A stretch of DNA of 64,000 bases from Purpureocillium takamizusanense (Eukaryota > Ascomycota > Sordariomycetes > Hypocreales > Ophiocordycipitaceae): the NCBI RefSeq assembly GCF_022605165.1, contig NC_063078.1, positions 620,001-684,000 of the forward strand. Direction: 5' to 3'. This document shows, one piece after another, positions 23,601 to 34,740 of the stretch. The position numbers were made by a program, and so were the translations under genes. Positions within the stretch are counted from its first letter, which is position 1. The number at the start of each line of letters is the position of its first letter. The notes below the pieces were generated by a model. The model worked only from the letters and a program-made list of their open reading frames with translations. It made no database searches and was not told the DNA's origin.

Positions 23601-23958
23601 CTAACTTTAGCTCAGGCCGCCAACGACAAGCCGCGCAGCGGGTTTATGGCAAAGTTTGGCCAGAAGCCAAGCAGGCCATCGACCGCGCCAAAAGATCCTT
23701 CGGCCATGTCAGTGTTGGGAATGACGCCGCCGGAACGACCTCCGGCGCCGCTGCTGGCGAGCTCCACAGCATATCCCATGAAGGAATCAAGTTCATCTTC
23801 TCTACCAACTGTTCCAGCAACGGGCGATAAGGTACGTCTAGCAATGGCTTGAAACTGTATGAGACTGACCAATTCGCCTCCAGCCACCCCCCAAACCTAT
23901 CGCCGCACCAGTGCGGAAAAAGCCGAAGCCGAGCCTTTTTATGCCCAAGAAGCGTTAA
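17619..23958 (+). CDS. SEN1: tRNA-splicing/termination helicase Sen1
   Basis: Superfamily-1 5'-3' RNA/DNA helicase that terminates non-coding transcription and removes R-loops. Exons: 17619-17971, 18018-21701, 21761-23561, 23616-23831 and 23884-23958, 2042 residues (2060 if the 54-bp fourth intron is retained). The N-terminal helical Sen1 domain covers roughly residues 1-800. A lysine/acidic-rich linker is at about 930-1100. Walker A GPPGTGKT sits at 1346-1353, built across the second splice junction. DEAA is near 1578-1581, then ILVGDPKQLPPTV, QYRMHPEISMFPSREFY, TTDAFQGRECEII and NVGLTRAKSSLWILGD. The tail ends in a basic KKPKPSLFMPKKR, a likely nuclear signal. The first intron is only 46 bp. 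Length matches fungal Sen1. Confidence 0.94.
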
Positions 23959-26900
23959 ATCTTTGGTACATTTTAGGAGAAGTAGAGGAATCCTTGGGTT
24001 TCTGATACATGGATCGGGATGCATTATTAATAAGCGACTACGCGGACGCAGGGACGTCAGGAGCATTGCAAGGCGTTGTCGAGGTTTAGATGTTGGGCAT
24101 TGCATCTTCGGAGGACGCATAGCGACGGCAGGTTCAAATTTGATTTGCCAGCACGGTATGAATGGATATATGAAATAGATCTTCAGCAAACTCGCAGACT
24201 GCGTGTGACCTTGGCGCCTCGCCCCTCGTGCCAATCAGGCGTCGGTTAACGTTTGGGGACGGCGAGCCAGCTCGTCGTCAGTCAGGCTTGAAACATATCA
24301 CACTGGCGTCGGCTATGGCCTCGTTGACATCCGTCACCCTGGGCACCCAAGCAAGGGAGGTTTGTTCCACGCTGGATCAGTTCCGGCCCCGTCCTTTATT
24401 GGATTGACTTTTGTGGTGTTGCTGTGTAAACCCAAGAGCCGGATGCTATTTGGTACTAGGTAGGGAGTCTCAGTAACTGTGGCACAATGGCACGCACAAC
24501 GGGACGACGATAGCTGCCATGCCACGCGTTCTAGCACGACGACTTTTTTTTTATTGTCGGTAGGTTAGTGCTACGTCCTTATGGGCCGGCGGCCGTCTCG
24601 CGTCTCGGAGTACGGAGGTGGGCATCGCTTTTTGCTCGATCTGATCCCAGTTCGTGGGCCTCGGTTCGGCAATCAGGAAAAGTAACATGAGGAGACGCAG
24701 GTCGTCCGTCTTGCGTCTCAGGGTGTGATGCGATGTGGTTATGCAGGTGACGAGCCAGCCAGATTTCACTCTCTCAGACCCTCCCAGGCCCCCCCCCCCC
24801 CCTTGCCGCCAAGCCGCGCAAGAGAAACAAATCAACAGTGGCGTCGGGGCTAGCTGGGAGGTTGCAGCAACAGCCCCAGTAATGATGGCAGGGGGGAATT
24901 GTCCAGCCGCTGGACAGCGCAGCCGGCCGGCCAGCCAGCACAAGGGTGGTTGTTGTTGCTGTCGTAGTTGTTCATTAGCTAGTACTACCTCTAGTTGCAG
25001 AGGCAGTATCACACAAGAGGCAACGTCGACACACAGGTGCTATACGACAACTCTTCGAGAGTCCATCTTCAGCCGCCTCTGTTGGGGGTCGATGAACGGC
25101 AGCAGGGCAGGACAGGGCATGGCCAGGCAAGGCAAGCAACCAAGCTACGACAACTTCGGAAAGCGACAGCAACCCATGACAGGCAAAGCGAAATGCCGAA
25201 ATGGTCAGTCGAACAAGCGGAGAAGATCGACGCCGAGCTGGCCGGGATCGGTTAATCGAAAACCCCTACAAACATGCTCGTCAGCAGTTCATTTCATTTC
25301 CCGGGGTGGAGGAAGGACACTTTGCTGCGGCAAAGACACTCACCCACAGACGTCACCCAGAACGTCGGGTAGTACCTACCTATTTGGTACCTCAGCATCT
25401 CAGGTACGAGGGCTGTGGTCTCCGCCTCAAATTATCCCCCTTCTGGTCGCAGCCGCAAAGCGATCCTGTTGGCGGGTGTTGGTGGGGAAAAGGACCTAAT
25501 CTGCCCGGCAAAGAGGGCCGCGCTGGAAGGAGCCACCCTGTGGCACCTGCTCTCCGGCCGGGTGGTTGTCATCACATCCGGCTTGAGAAGGCGCGCGCCG
25601 CCCCGTGCTCTTGGTGCCCAATCAATCAGTCACAGTGTCAAGACGTAGTCGGTACTCGCAGTAGCGGTACGTTCTACAAGTGTGTTGGACGAAATAGTTA
25701 CATTTGGTCAGGCAACAAGCCTCGTCAAGGTACGTACTTAAGTTGTGCTGTATACGTGAAGGTGCGGTAGCCGTCAGTTGCACATTTGTAGCTCGTACTG
25801 TATATCACCGAGAGGACGAATATGCTATGCTGGTGGAGGCCTTTCTTCGTTCCAGGCCAAGTAACCGAGCTTCGTACTCCAACCAACACTAGGTGATGCG
25901 GACTGGCCGCAGAAGAGGCCTTCTCGAGATCATGTCCAGCTGACTGGCAATGCGAAGAAAAAGGAACGACCGCTGCCGAATCGCAGACGACGACGCATGG
26001 GAGTTGGGCAATCAGCAGGGTGCCACGGCCAACCTCGACAGCGCGACCAGACCCCCCCGCCTGTCCGTCCGTCCCAGGGCGGCAAACAAATGGATGTCGC
26101 CGCTTTCACAGGACCGGATCCCTGCCAAAAGCCCAGCAAGCCCAGCAAGCCCAGCCAGGATGGATGCGCACCCCAGCCCTCCACGTCGATGCAAGGGGTA
26201 TTTCCTTTTTTCTCTCTTCCCACCTTGGCCTGGCTCGAAAAGCACAAAAAAAGCAATTGGGGGATCCGTCCTCGGGTACCTAAACTCGACTGTCTCTGTT
26301 CTGTGCAGGGTGCATGACGGTTCGGATCGCAGCTCGCTCGGGGCCGACCATGACGAGATGATGGTGCCGCCACCTTCTTTATTTATTATTCTGCAGTTCT
26401 GGTCATGATTCCTCACAACAACGAGCCCACCGGCCCAGGTGCCGAGCGTCAGGGGACCGACCGCACAAGCCAGCCCAGGTCCTAATTAAAGAAGAGAGCC
26501 AGCTCGCAGGGAACGGGGCCGCCGTCGATGGCAACGCTAGCCAGGACAGGCGGACCGGCTCATGGATCCCGGGCACTTTGTTGTCCATCACCAAGAACAA
26601 AAGCGGGAAAGGTGACGACGGAAACAGTCCCGGTCCCGGGCCCATCCGTCTCCTCACCATCCAGCCGACCTGGTGGCGCACGCGGGGAGATTCGGTCGTT
26701 GAGCCCGCCCAGTCAACCCACCGTTGGTGCTACCAGTGGTGGTTCCTCTGGAGAACAACTTCGGGCCTCCCTATTGACGGCCGATCTTGACGCTCTCATC
26801 CTCCTTTCCCTCTCACAGCCACGTTCCCGTCGTTATTTTACACGCTTGTAGATCGTGGCCTCTTCATATTTTTTTTCACCTTGCCTCGTCAACCACAAGT

Positions 26901-27353
26901 CTCGAGCTTTGGACGTTTTGTCACCGAACCGTGCTGGTGGCGTTCGACGCCTTTTGGTCCCGGCCACTTGTGGTGGTGTCAGTCAGTCGCCAGCCTGTCG
27001 TTGCGCCGGCGTTCCGCCCCTTGGTGGAAGGGGCCTTCCATTCTAGCCTGGGCTGAGCCCATTGAAAACGTACTTGGTTGAGCGTCGAGGCCCTACGTAG
27101 TAGCAGAAGAAAAACGACTTTTCTTTCTTCTACTAGCCACGCAACTCTTTGCTTGCGCGCCGAACTGGCGAGGGCCCCCGACCGACTTCCGAAGGAAGGT
27201 GAGACAGGCTTGCACCCAGACCGAGCCCACCCACGCTGTATGATATCAGTTCTCACGCCCTTCCCGGACCTGGACGTCTAATCATGCAAGGGCAGTCTTG
27301 AATATACATCGTGGCTGGAACAGTCCAAAAGATCTGCCAGGGCAGGATTAAAC
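23959..27353. other. 3.4-kb gene-poor region with low-complexity tracts
   Basis: No frame here has convincing protein content despite several of 60-250 codons on both strands. Contents: a 14-C run at 24789-24802 and GGTACC-type motifs around 25370-25410 and 26272. From about 26780 to 27150 it is pyrimidine-rich, as in fungal promoters and long 5' leaders. A possible leader intron donor (GGAAGGTGAGAC) lies near 27195. The right part is probably the promoter and leader of the gene at 27354. A non-coding RNA is possible but unsupported. Confidence 0.5.
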
Positions 27354-29648
27354 ATGGTTCAACCAGCCATTGTCCGGGGTCGTGCCTTTTCGGCGGCGGC
27401 GTCGTCGTCAAGACCAGAAGAGGATGCGCCGCCTCTCCGCGCCGTCGCCGCCAGGTCGAACCCGAACTCCTTCATTCTCCATCGTCGCAGTCACACCGGC
27501 TGGGATACGCCTTTGGCTTCGGACACGCCGGCACGCCCCAAATCCTCGGCCAACTTGCTGAGCACGGCCAGTAACTATTACGCGGGCGACCTCCACGACA
27601 CGCTGCTGCTGGGCGAGGCAGCCAGGAGTCGACGAGCCAGAGATGACATTCAGGCTCTGGTTGATTTCCTGCAGAATCACCCGCCCCCTCCCGATAACTT
27701 CATGTCGATTCCCTATGGCGACAATGGCGAGGACGAACGGAGCCGGTGGGCCAGGCTCAAGAGAATCGGTAGGAGGAGCAAGTCGATGCCCCGAGAGCCG
27801 CAGCATATCCAACTGCCCGACTCGGCCGTCTCAGGCGTCACCATTGGCGGCCACCGACACATTGCCATTTCTATTCCCCTAAAGGCCTCTCCATTTGGAG
27901 ATGCCGCGCGTTCCCAATACCCAGTCTACCCTCAACAAGACCTCTCCATGGGCACGCCCAGCAAGGAGGCCGTCCGAACTTACACAAATGACAAGGGCGT
28001 CGTGACAGTTTTACGGCCGGTCACGGAAGTCTCGGAGCCATCCACCGACTCTGTTTCGAGCCCCAAGCCTTCTTCTTATGCCGTTCAACGAAGCATCAGC
28101 CAGCGAGCCGCCGGGTACCTACCGCCAAGCCGACGACCCGGTGCCGACAAGCCTCACGATTACATCGGGGTCCTCCCGACCCAGCTTGATAGCCCGCTCC
28201 TCGATGACGGCTCGGCCCCTTGGAACCGTGCGCCGTCGCGAGGGGAGCCTTCGGATTCGGTGCGTGGGCGGCAGTCCTGCCAGTCGTTTCAGCGGTCTGC
28301 CTACCCGGCGCGGGGATCTAGCATGATTGCCGGCCGCAACCTGCAACAGCCACTCTCGATTGACGGACTGCTATCCCAGCAAGAGCGCGAGCGAAGTGCC
28401 AAATACGGCCCTCGTGAGGGCAATTTTTTGGGCTCCAACACGATGCAAAAGGGAGCTCTAGATGCCTTTACGGGGTCCGCGAAACAAAGGCCAGCACCAG
28501 TTGTCACGGGCGGAATGCTGGACGAAGGTGACGTACAAGACGGCAAGAATCAATCTTTGACTGTGATCTCGGACAGCCCAATCATCTGCCGCCGGGATGA
28601 CTCGCCGCCACCTACCCCCGGGTCAACGAGAAGCCGAAAGGACCTTGTCCGAGACCGGAAACGACGTGATATAGAAGCCGTACGCAGCGCAAACTATAGG
28701 AAACAGGAGGACCAACAAGAGACGCGACCTAAACAAGATTCACGCGACGGTCAAGCGCGCCGGCAGGCGTCAACAAAGTCTAAACGAGAGCCCGCGCATC
28801 GACTCACGATCAGCAATATGATGGTGGTGCTCGACGTCGAGCCTAGCCCATCCTTGAATGGGGACCGGACTGGTCCCCGGCCAGAGGCAGCCCTCGCTAC
28901 GGGTGGTAGAGACAAGCGGAGGATCTCTCAAGATCCCGCGGCCACATCGGACGATGTCAACGTCCTGACCCCACCAGTCTCGGCGAGCAGCTCATCACCG
29001 CAACAGCACAGCGCCATGGACCGGACCTCGTTGACGCGTCGACGGGAATGGAAGGCGATTCGTGAAAAGGAGCGCAACGCGCGCGATGCGGTGCTCCTGG
29101 CTCGGGCTCGGGCGAAGCGCCTTGCCTCTGCACCTTCATTCGATGAAAGCCAAACTTCGCAAACCGACAAGGAGATTATGCGGCTATATGAGGCATACCG
29201 TGAGCATCGCCTGCGAGACATGGAACGCCGCCTGCGGCGCTTGGAACGCAATGGCGACGTATGGCTACGGGCCCTGGTGCCTGTGCTGGACAACATGAAC
29301 CGCACCATGGCCGCTACCGCGAACGAGGAGGAGCCCCTGGACAACGGGCGAGACTGGGCGTCGGACGACGATGCGATCAGCGCCGTGGAGCGAATGGGGC
29401 GCGAGGCCGGGCGGCGCGAGGTGACGCGGCGTGCGAGCCTTTCGCAGGGCAGGCTTTTGGACAAGACGGCGACTCACCAGAAGGACGAGGACGATGGTTG
29501 GAGCGACAGCATAAGCCGGAGCGACGACATGAGCGGTTTCGGCACCATCGAGCCGCTGATGAGGGAGCTTGCTGGGGAGGCCCGGCGACGGGAACGGCGG
29601 GCTCGCTCCCTAGGCATCACCAACGAGGATGCCTACCATGCGATATGA
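27354..29648 (+). CDS. Large predicted protein of unknown function, mostly disordered
   Basis: Intronless 764-residue frame from ATG 27354. I do not recognise the family. A short ordered-looking N-terminal block at residues 97-120 (IQALVDFLQNHPPPPDNF) precedes a basic RIGRRSKSMPREP segment. A long Pro/Ser/Arg-rich middle contains DSPPPTPGSTRSRKDLVRDR near 415-435. A charged helical, probably coiled-coil region at about 560-660 includes REWKAIREKERNARDA and MRLYEAYREHRLRDMERRLR. The C-terminus is acidic then basic. The long frame, low stop density and long leader suggest a real, possibly regulatory or scaffold protein. Function is not inferable from sequence alone. Confidence 0.72.
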   Translation: MVQPAIVRGRAFSAAASSSRPEEDAPPLRAVAARSNPNSFILHRRSHTGWDTPLASDTPARPKSSANLLSTASNYYAGDLHDTLLLGEAARSRRARDDIQALVDFLQNHPPPPDNFMSIPYGDNGEDERSRWARLKRIGRRSKSMPREPQHIQLPDSAVSGVTIGGHRHIAISIPLKASPFGDAARSQYPVYPQQDLSMGTPSKEAVRTYTNDKGVVTVLRPVTEVSEPSTDSVSSPKPSSYAVQRSISQRAAGYLPPSRRPGADKPHDYIGVLPTQLDSPLLDDGSAPWNRAPSRGEPSDSVRGRQSCQSFQRSAYPARGSSMIAGRNLQQPLSIDGLLSQQERERSAKYGPREGNFLGSNTMQKGALDAFTGSAKQRPAPVVTGGMLDEGDVQDGKNQSLTVISDSPIICRRDDSPPPTPGSTRSRKDLVRDRKRRDIEAVRSANYRKQEDQQETRPKQDSRDGQARRQASTKSKREPAHRLTISNMMVVLDVEPSPSLNGDRTGPRPEAALATGGRDKRRISQDPAATSDDVNVLTPPVSASSSSPQQHSAMDRTSLTRRREWKAIREKERNARDAVLLARARAKRLASAPSFDESQTSQTDKEIMRLYEAYREHRLRDMERRLRRLERNGDVWLRALVPVLDNMNRTMAATANEEEPLDNGRDWASDDDAISAVERMGREAGRREVTRRASLSQGRLLDKTATHQKDEDDGWSDSISRSDDMSGFGTIEPLMRELAGEARRRERRARSLGITNEDAYHAI

Positions 29649-29668
29649 GCGAGCAGCAGACCGGCCAG

Positions 29669-29670
<2 letters not shown>

Positions 29671-29700
<30 letters not shown>
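29671..29700 (+). repeat. (CAG)10 microsatellite in the 3' UTR
   Basis: Ten perfect CAG units begin 23 bp after the stop of the gene at 27354. They are outside the reading frame. Confidence 0.9.
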
Positions 29701-29702
<2 letters not shown>

Positions 29703-30396
29703 GTGACAGCGCACGTTTCCTTGGGTACCTGGCAGCGTTGGATATTTCCTGTGTTTTTCGTTTTCGTTTTCGCCACACTGTGTGCACATCTACTTGGTAG
29801 AAGACCCTGTATGGCATACTAGATGTTTCTCGTCAACTCTAGACGTGTTGGCCATTATTGATCGCATGTGCTGGTGCAATGATACTGTAATTGTCTGGCA
29901 ATCGTTCCCAAGACAGGGTCTACCTGCTTCGCGGCTTGCTTGCCTTGGGTGAGTGAGGAGCAAGTGAGCCCGTGGAGCATTCCCAACAAGGAAAGGACCT
30001 CGAATGTAATTGGCGCCCCGATGCGCGACGACATGACGTCGACTATCGGGAATCCGTCATCGAATATGCGGCCGCCACCACAAGCACGGACCCGCGCGGG
30101 GCCGAGACCCGGGGTCGATGGGATTTAACTTCTGTGCGTCAGTACTTCATACGTACAGCGTGCACTTGGTGGCCTGGACGATGAGACGATGCCTCGTTCA
30201 CGCTGACGGGCATTCGTTCGTAAAGCTCGTTGTGTCTCGAAGCAGCTGGCCATTAATTGTACCTTTGGGGGTGTGCTCGATACGTCCATTCGTCATCCCA
30301 GCTTGTCGTCGCATATCACGAGGCACCTACCTACCAACAAAAGGGGCCATCTGTCTAAAGTAAACAAATCCTCTCCCCCCCCCCCAAGCGCATACC
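29701..30396. other. Intergenic region before the SDR gene
   Basis: 700 bp with no supported gene. A TTGGGTACCTGG element is at 29720 and a C-run at 30372-30387 lies just upstream of the next start. Confidence 0.5.
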
Positions 30397-31362
30397 ATGC
30401 CCACCTCGCTGCCCTGGATCTTCATCTGCCCAGCCAGCCGCGGCATCGGCCACGCCCTGACCCGACGCCTACTCCTCGCCACGGCCACGTCCGCGCTGCC
30501 CGTCCTGGCCACCACCCGCCTCGCCGACACTAGCATCACCAAGGCGTCCATCCTCGACGGCCTGGACGTGACTACTGGGGGAGCGGAGGCGGCGGACGAC
30601 AGTCGTCACGATGGTGGCGGTCGAGAGCAGCAGCAGCAGCAGCTGTCACGGCGGCTGCACGTCGTGCGCTGCGACGTCACCGACGAGTCGTCCGTCCGGG
30701 AGGCGGCCCGCGCCGCGGCGAGGCTGTTCCCGCCCGCGACGCACCACCTGCACCTCGCGTGCGCCATCCCGGGCGTCCTGGCGCGCGCGGAAAAGTCCCC
30801 CGCCCAGGTCGACCCCGCGGCCGCGCTCGAGTCGTTCCGCGTCAACGCCGTGGGGCCGATGCTGCTGGCGAAGCACTTTGGCGAGTTCTTGCCCCGGCGG
30901 GCGACTTGTGTGCCCGGGTGGCAGGGGCAGGGGCATCAGCAGCAGCAACATCATGAGCAGGAGCAGGAGCAGGAGCAGGACGAGAAGAAGCAGCTGGAGC
31001 AGCTAGGCGGGCTGCCGCGACACGCGACCTGGCTGAGCATGGCCGCGCGCCTGGGCTCCACGACGGACAACCGCGCGGGAGGGTGGTACTCGTACCGCGC
31101 GAGCAAGGCCGCCGTCATCAGCCTCACGCGCGGCCTGGACCTCCACCTGCAGGGGCGGTGCGGCGGCAAGGCCCTGGCCGTGGCGTACCACCCGGGGACG
31201 GTCAAGACGGACTTCAGCCGCGACTTCTGGGGCGGCGTGCCCGAGGGCAAGCTCTTCAGCCCGGAGTTCGCGGCGGAGAGGATGGTGGACGTGATACGGG
31301 GCCTGACGCCGGAGCAGAGGGGCAAATGCTGGGACTGGAAGGGCGAGGAGGTGCCCCCTTGA
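30397..31362 (+). CDS. Short-chain dehydrogenase/reductase (C-factor-like)
   Basis: NAD(P)-dependent SDR, 321 residues, no intron. The dinucleotide motif is CPASRGIGHA (residues 11-20), replacing the first Gly of the usual GASRGIG by Pro. A nucleotide-contacting CDVTDESS lies at 92-99. Catalytic Ser214 (TWLSMAARLGS), Tyr233 and Lys237 (YRASK) are present. VAYHPGTVKTDF follows, as in C-factor-type SDRs. Two insertions interrupt the fold: poly-Gln with Gly/Arg at 73-83 and a Gln/His/Glu repeat (HEQEQEQEQE) at about 181-195, encoded by CAG/GAG arrays. They explain the greater length than the usual 250. Substrate unknown. Confidence 0.87.
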   Translation: MPTSLPWIFICPASRGIGHALTRRLLLATATSALPVLATTRLADTSITKASILDGLDVTTGGAEAADDSRHDGGGREQQQQQLSRRLHVVRCDVTDESSVREAARAAARLFPPATHHLHLACAIPGVLARAEKSPAQVDPAAALESFRVNAVGPMLLAKHFGEFLPRRATCVPGWQGQGHQQQQHHEQEQEQEQDEKKQLEQLGGLPRHATWLSMAARLGSTTDNRAGGWYSYRASKAAVISLTRGLDLHLQGRCGGKALAVAYHPGTVKTDFSRDFWGGVPEGKLFSPEFAAERMVDVIRGLTPEQRGKCWDWKGEEVPP

Positions 31363-31514
31363 GGGAGGGAGAGGGAGGGAGGAGGAAAGCTTGAGATTGC
31401 TATAAGGTACCTATCCACTGGCATCTCAAGGTCCAGCCGGGGTCACCGCTGGCAGGACACCACTTGTCCCGCGTAAAGTATTATTTTTGACGAGCTGAAA
31501 CGAGAGGATCCTTC

Positions 31515-32765
31515 CTACAACTCGACCTCCTGAAATGAAGCCCCATCCGGCGTTGCTGCTGGCTTGCCGTTCGGTTCGCCGTCTTCGTCCTTGGCCTCGC
31601 TCGCTTCCCTCTCGCCGTTGGCAGCCTCGTCATCCTTTGAGTGTTCCTCCTCCTTGGGACGGAGAGCCACCTTTTGCTCCTCCATGTCTTCAAGACGCAT
31701 CTTTTGCTCGTCAGGCAGCGGGCTCTTGGCTTTCTGTTCCGGCTCTGTCGGCTCGTCGACATCGTCGTCGTCGTCGCTGGACTGCCGCTCGTGACCCCCC
31801 TTTTCGTCATAATCGTCTCCTTCCGGCTCCGCGCCGCTCTGTGCTGCGGGAGTCTCGCGGGGGGGCTCCTCTTTGGGCGGTACGGGCGGCGCGACCTGCT
31901 CGTCGCTGGGCGGGCCGGGTCTCATGGCGTCGAGGTAAAACTTGGTCACGCCCAAGATGCGCCCATTCTTTTCGCATGCGTCGACCCACTCGGGACGAAC
32001 AACGGGTATGTTATTCTCGACGGCCTTTTCCCACGCCGTGCCTCTGCCCTCGGTCGTGACGAAATGCGTCGTATCGATGCGCACGCCGTCGACAATCTTG
32101 GCGCCGATGCGCTCCACCGCCTGCGTCAGGCTCTCCTTGACGGCGCCGGGCAGTATCCCCGTCGTGATTGTGATGCCGCTCAGGTCCGTCATCTTGTGCG
32201 TCCTCACCGTCACCTTGTCGCTGAGGCGCGTGCCGGCGCTGGTCCGCAGCACGAGGTGGAACGTGTACTCGGTGTCGACGGCGAGGCCGCTGATCTTGGT
32301 GCTGTGCATCTGCAGCGGGCGGGGGATGTTGCCCGCCTTTTGCCCGTTGCGGTACAGGCTCAGGGATATCAGGTCGGCCGTGGCGAGCTCGATGGGGTCC
32401 CATTCCAGGACGACTGAGGTCTGCGTGGCATTGCGGCAGCGCAGGGCAGGCGTCGACGGCTCTGAGGCGCCAAACGAGTTGAAGATGCGGTCTTGCAGGG
32501 CGCGGAACTTGTGCTCCTCGGCGCTCTCTTTGCTGCTGTTCTGGGAGACGTTGATGTCGACGATGCTGCCGGAGGAGATGTTGGGCGGGAGGAGGATGGA
32601 CGGAAACTCGATCTGAAAGCAGGTTTCTGCTCGTCAGTCACGGCGGGGTCCAATGCGGTTGGCCCCTAGTCGAGGGATGCGGCAAGCACGTACCAGTCGC
32701 TTGTCCGGCGTCAGTAGCACCGTGACACCGGCGTCGACCTTGCCGACGGTGAGGGAGACGAGCAT
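31515..32765 (-). CDS. CHS5: Exomer scaffold Chs5 (chitin synthase export)
   Basis: Core of the exomer coat that sorts chitin synthase from the trans-Golgi to the surface. Two exons, 32765-32694 and 32612-31515, in phase, 389 residues. The N-terminal dimerisation segment LTVGKVDAGVTVLLTPDKRL joins IEFPSILLPPNISSGS, matching yeast Chs5. A fibronectin type III domain follows at about 75-160 (CRNATQTSVVLEWDP, LAVDTEYTFHLVLRT). A BRCT domain lies at about 166-237 (ITITTGILPGAVKESL, HFVTTEGRGTAWEKA, VVRPEWVDACEKNG). The tail is acidic and lysine-rich, as in yeast, though shorter. Convergent with the SDR gene, 152 bp apart. Confidence 0.93.
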
Positions 32766-33425
32766 GCTGGGCCCCTGTGTCGCCAGCTGCGGGCAAGACG
32801 ACGATAGCTCACAACGGGTCGCGGACCACAGGGGATCGGGCAATGGCCTAGAGAATTGGTTCCGGGCCGGGCTGTACGTCGGGTGGTAGCGGGAGCGTGT
32901 CGGAAACAATCGCAAGCGCTATTCGTGGCCGGAGTGTCGTTTGCGTTGGAGCCGCGATGGGAGTCAATCGTCGGGGGTTTAGGATGCGGTCGTCACGTTG
33001 AGTGTTTGCTCCATGGTGGTGGCGGTGGTTGGTCCAGTTCAACGACCCCCCCAGCTTGCTGCTCCGACCCCTGACAGCTTCCAGCTTAGCCACCCGTCGA
33101 GCCGCAGCGCAGAGTAGCCTACCCTATAGGCCCGCTATTCTCACGAATCACGTTATGCTGACCATTCATACCACGTCACTCTCTCAATTATCGAATAAAT
33201 ACAGCTCCTATTTCCATCTCACGCTTTCGACTGCGCTGCGAACAGGCGACATGCTTCCATGTGTCCAAATTTGTGTCACGTGTGAAAGGGTAGGTAACCA
33301 AGTGCTCTCGGTCTGCCATGGCGTTTTCTGTCGCTCGAGCCTTTTGCGCCCTCGGCCAATCTTTCACCGTAGCAAGTTCACAGTATAACATCTGAAGAGC
33401 AATTGATTGAAATGTAGTGATATAC
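32766..33425. promoter_or_regulatory. CHS5 upstream region
   Basis: 660 bp between the CHS5 start and the stop of the next minus-strand gene. It holds the CHS5 promoter and the downstream gene's 3' UTR. No other gene is seen. Confidence 0.55.
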
Positions 33426-34172
33426 TCACTTTCCGCTGCTTCTCTCCGCCTGTAGTTTCCGGTCTTCCTCCTCGGTTTTGGGAACCGTGACCAGGCTCGA
33501 CGCCACAGTGGCGTTGAGCTTGCGCAAGACCTGGGTGAAGTCCAAGTCAGCTCCCCATCCAGTTCGTTCGTCGGAGACATCACGAGCTCGCATCGCCAGA
33601 ACATACTCACCCCACTGATGCCGCCTTCTTCGGGAAGCTTGTCGTTCCACCGATCCTCCACCTTTTCGATCTTGCCATCCGACCCAACGTAGATCTTGAG
33701 CACGCTGTCCATTACCTGCTCCTTGTTGATGCCCCTGAGGACGTACTTGTTCGTGAGCGAGACCTCAATCGGGTTGCCTCCCGAGGTGACCAGGTGGGAC
33801 TGGATGGCGATGGGGTTGAACAGCGACGCCAGTCCGTACCACTGGGCGGCGAACTTGTCGTATCCCTGCGCGTAGGCGATGGGATCTTGGAACAGCGCGG
33901 TGGGCTGCCAGAGAGACAGATGCTTGAGAGACGGGCGCCCCTCGAATAGCTGCGTGACGGAGGGGTCAGCAGCCATTGCGTATACTGTACAAGTCTGCGA
34001 ATATTATTTTTTTGCATTCATGGGGTCTACATACATCCAAGACGGACCCAACAATGACCTTTTGCTCGTCGCTCAGGCTCTGCTCGTCGGCGACGCTGAT
34101 GTTCCTGTTCTTAATGCCAACCGAGTCGAATGTCGGCTTGGTGCCCTCAGCAGCTGAAGCGTACGTCGCCAT
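33426..34172 (-). CDS. NTF2/SnoaL-like fold protein
   Basis: Three exons, 34172-34035, 33949-33611 and 33530-33426, each junction GT-AG and phase 0, 193 residues. It begins MATYASAAEGTKPTFDSVG. It continues SVLDLFEGRPSLKHLSLW, ALFQDPIAYAQGYDKFAAQW and IEVSLTNKYVLRGINKEQ, then VLKIYVGSDGKIEKVEDRWN. This helix-plus-curved-sheet pattern resembles the SnoaL/DUF2358 group of NTF2-like proteins. No catalytic assignment is possible. The C-terminus is a charged helix. Family call is moderate; gene structure is well supported. Confidence 0.75.
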
Positions 34173-34740
34173 TGTATTTCGGAGTAGACACCGGCCGCGA
34201 TGCTTGACTGAGGTGTACGAAACTGGAGAGCGACGTGCAAGGTGTGCCGCCAAAGGTAGCATTTATAGCGGTGGGCCTTCAAATGGCTAATATGATATAT
34301 TCTTTGAATAGTCCAGATATGCGCGTTTGCGCATTCAATCGGGTCATTATGTATATATTGGGTAGCGTCTTGACCCTGGCGTCATGTGTCGTAGTGTCAA
34401 ACCGTTGATGATGTCGTCGACTCTATCGACTCTACTGACGTCATGATGCTGCGTGCCGGGCGCGCTCTGCGGCAGTCACCGGTCGGCAACCTGATTTCTT
34501 GATCACGACGCACGAATGACACAGAATGCATTGATTGCGATTCTGAATGATGCGGAGGGCTGGGCGCATATACTGTTGCGTAATGACATGCAGTATAAGT
34601 AATGATGCTTCACTGCGCGGACTGGACAATCTAGGCCGCGCACCGAGGCGCAGTGGAATGGAGCCAAAAAAGCGATAGCAAGCTATATCCAAAAGACAAG
34701 CACATAATATTTGCCATCGTGTGGGAGAATGCGTATTCTT
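34173..34740. other. Intergenic region at the edge of the accessory island
   Basis: 570 bp, AT-richer than the flanks. No supported gene on either strand. Confidence 0.5.

Noticed and set aside
24735..25499. 254-codon plus-strand frame in the gene-poor region
   Set aside because: Low-complexity composition through a poly-C run, no domain and no credible splice partners.
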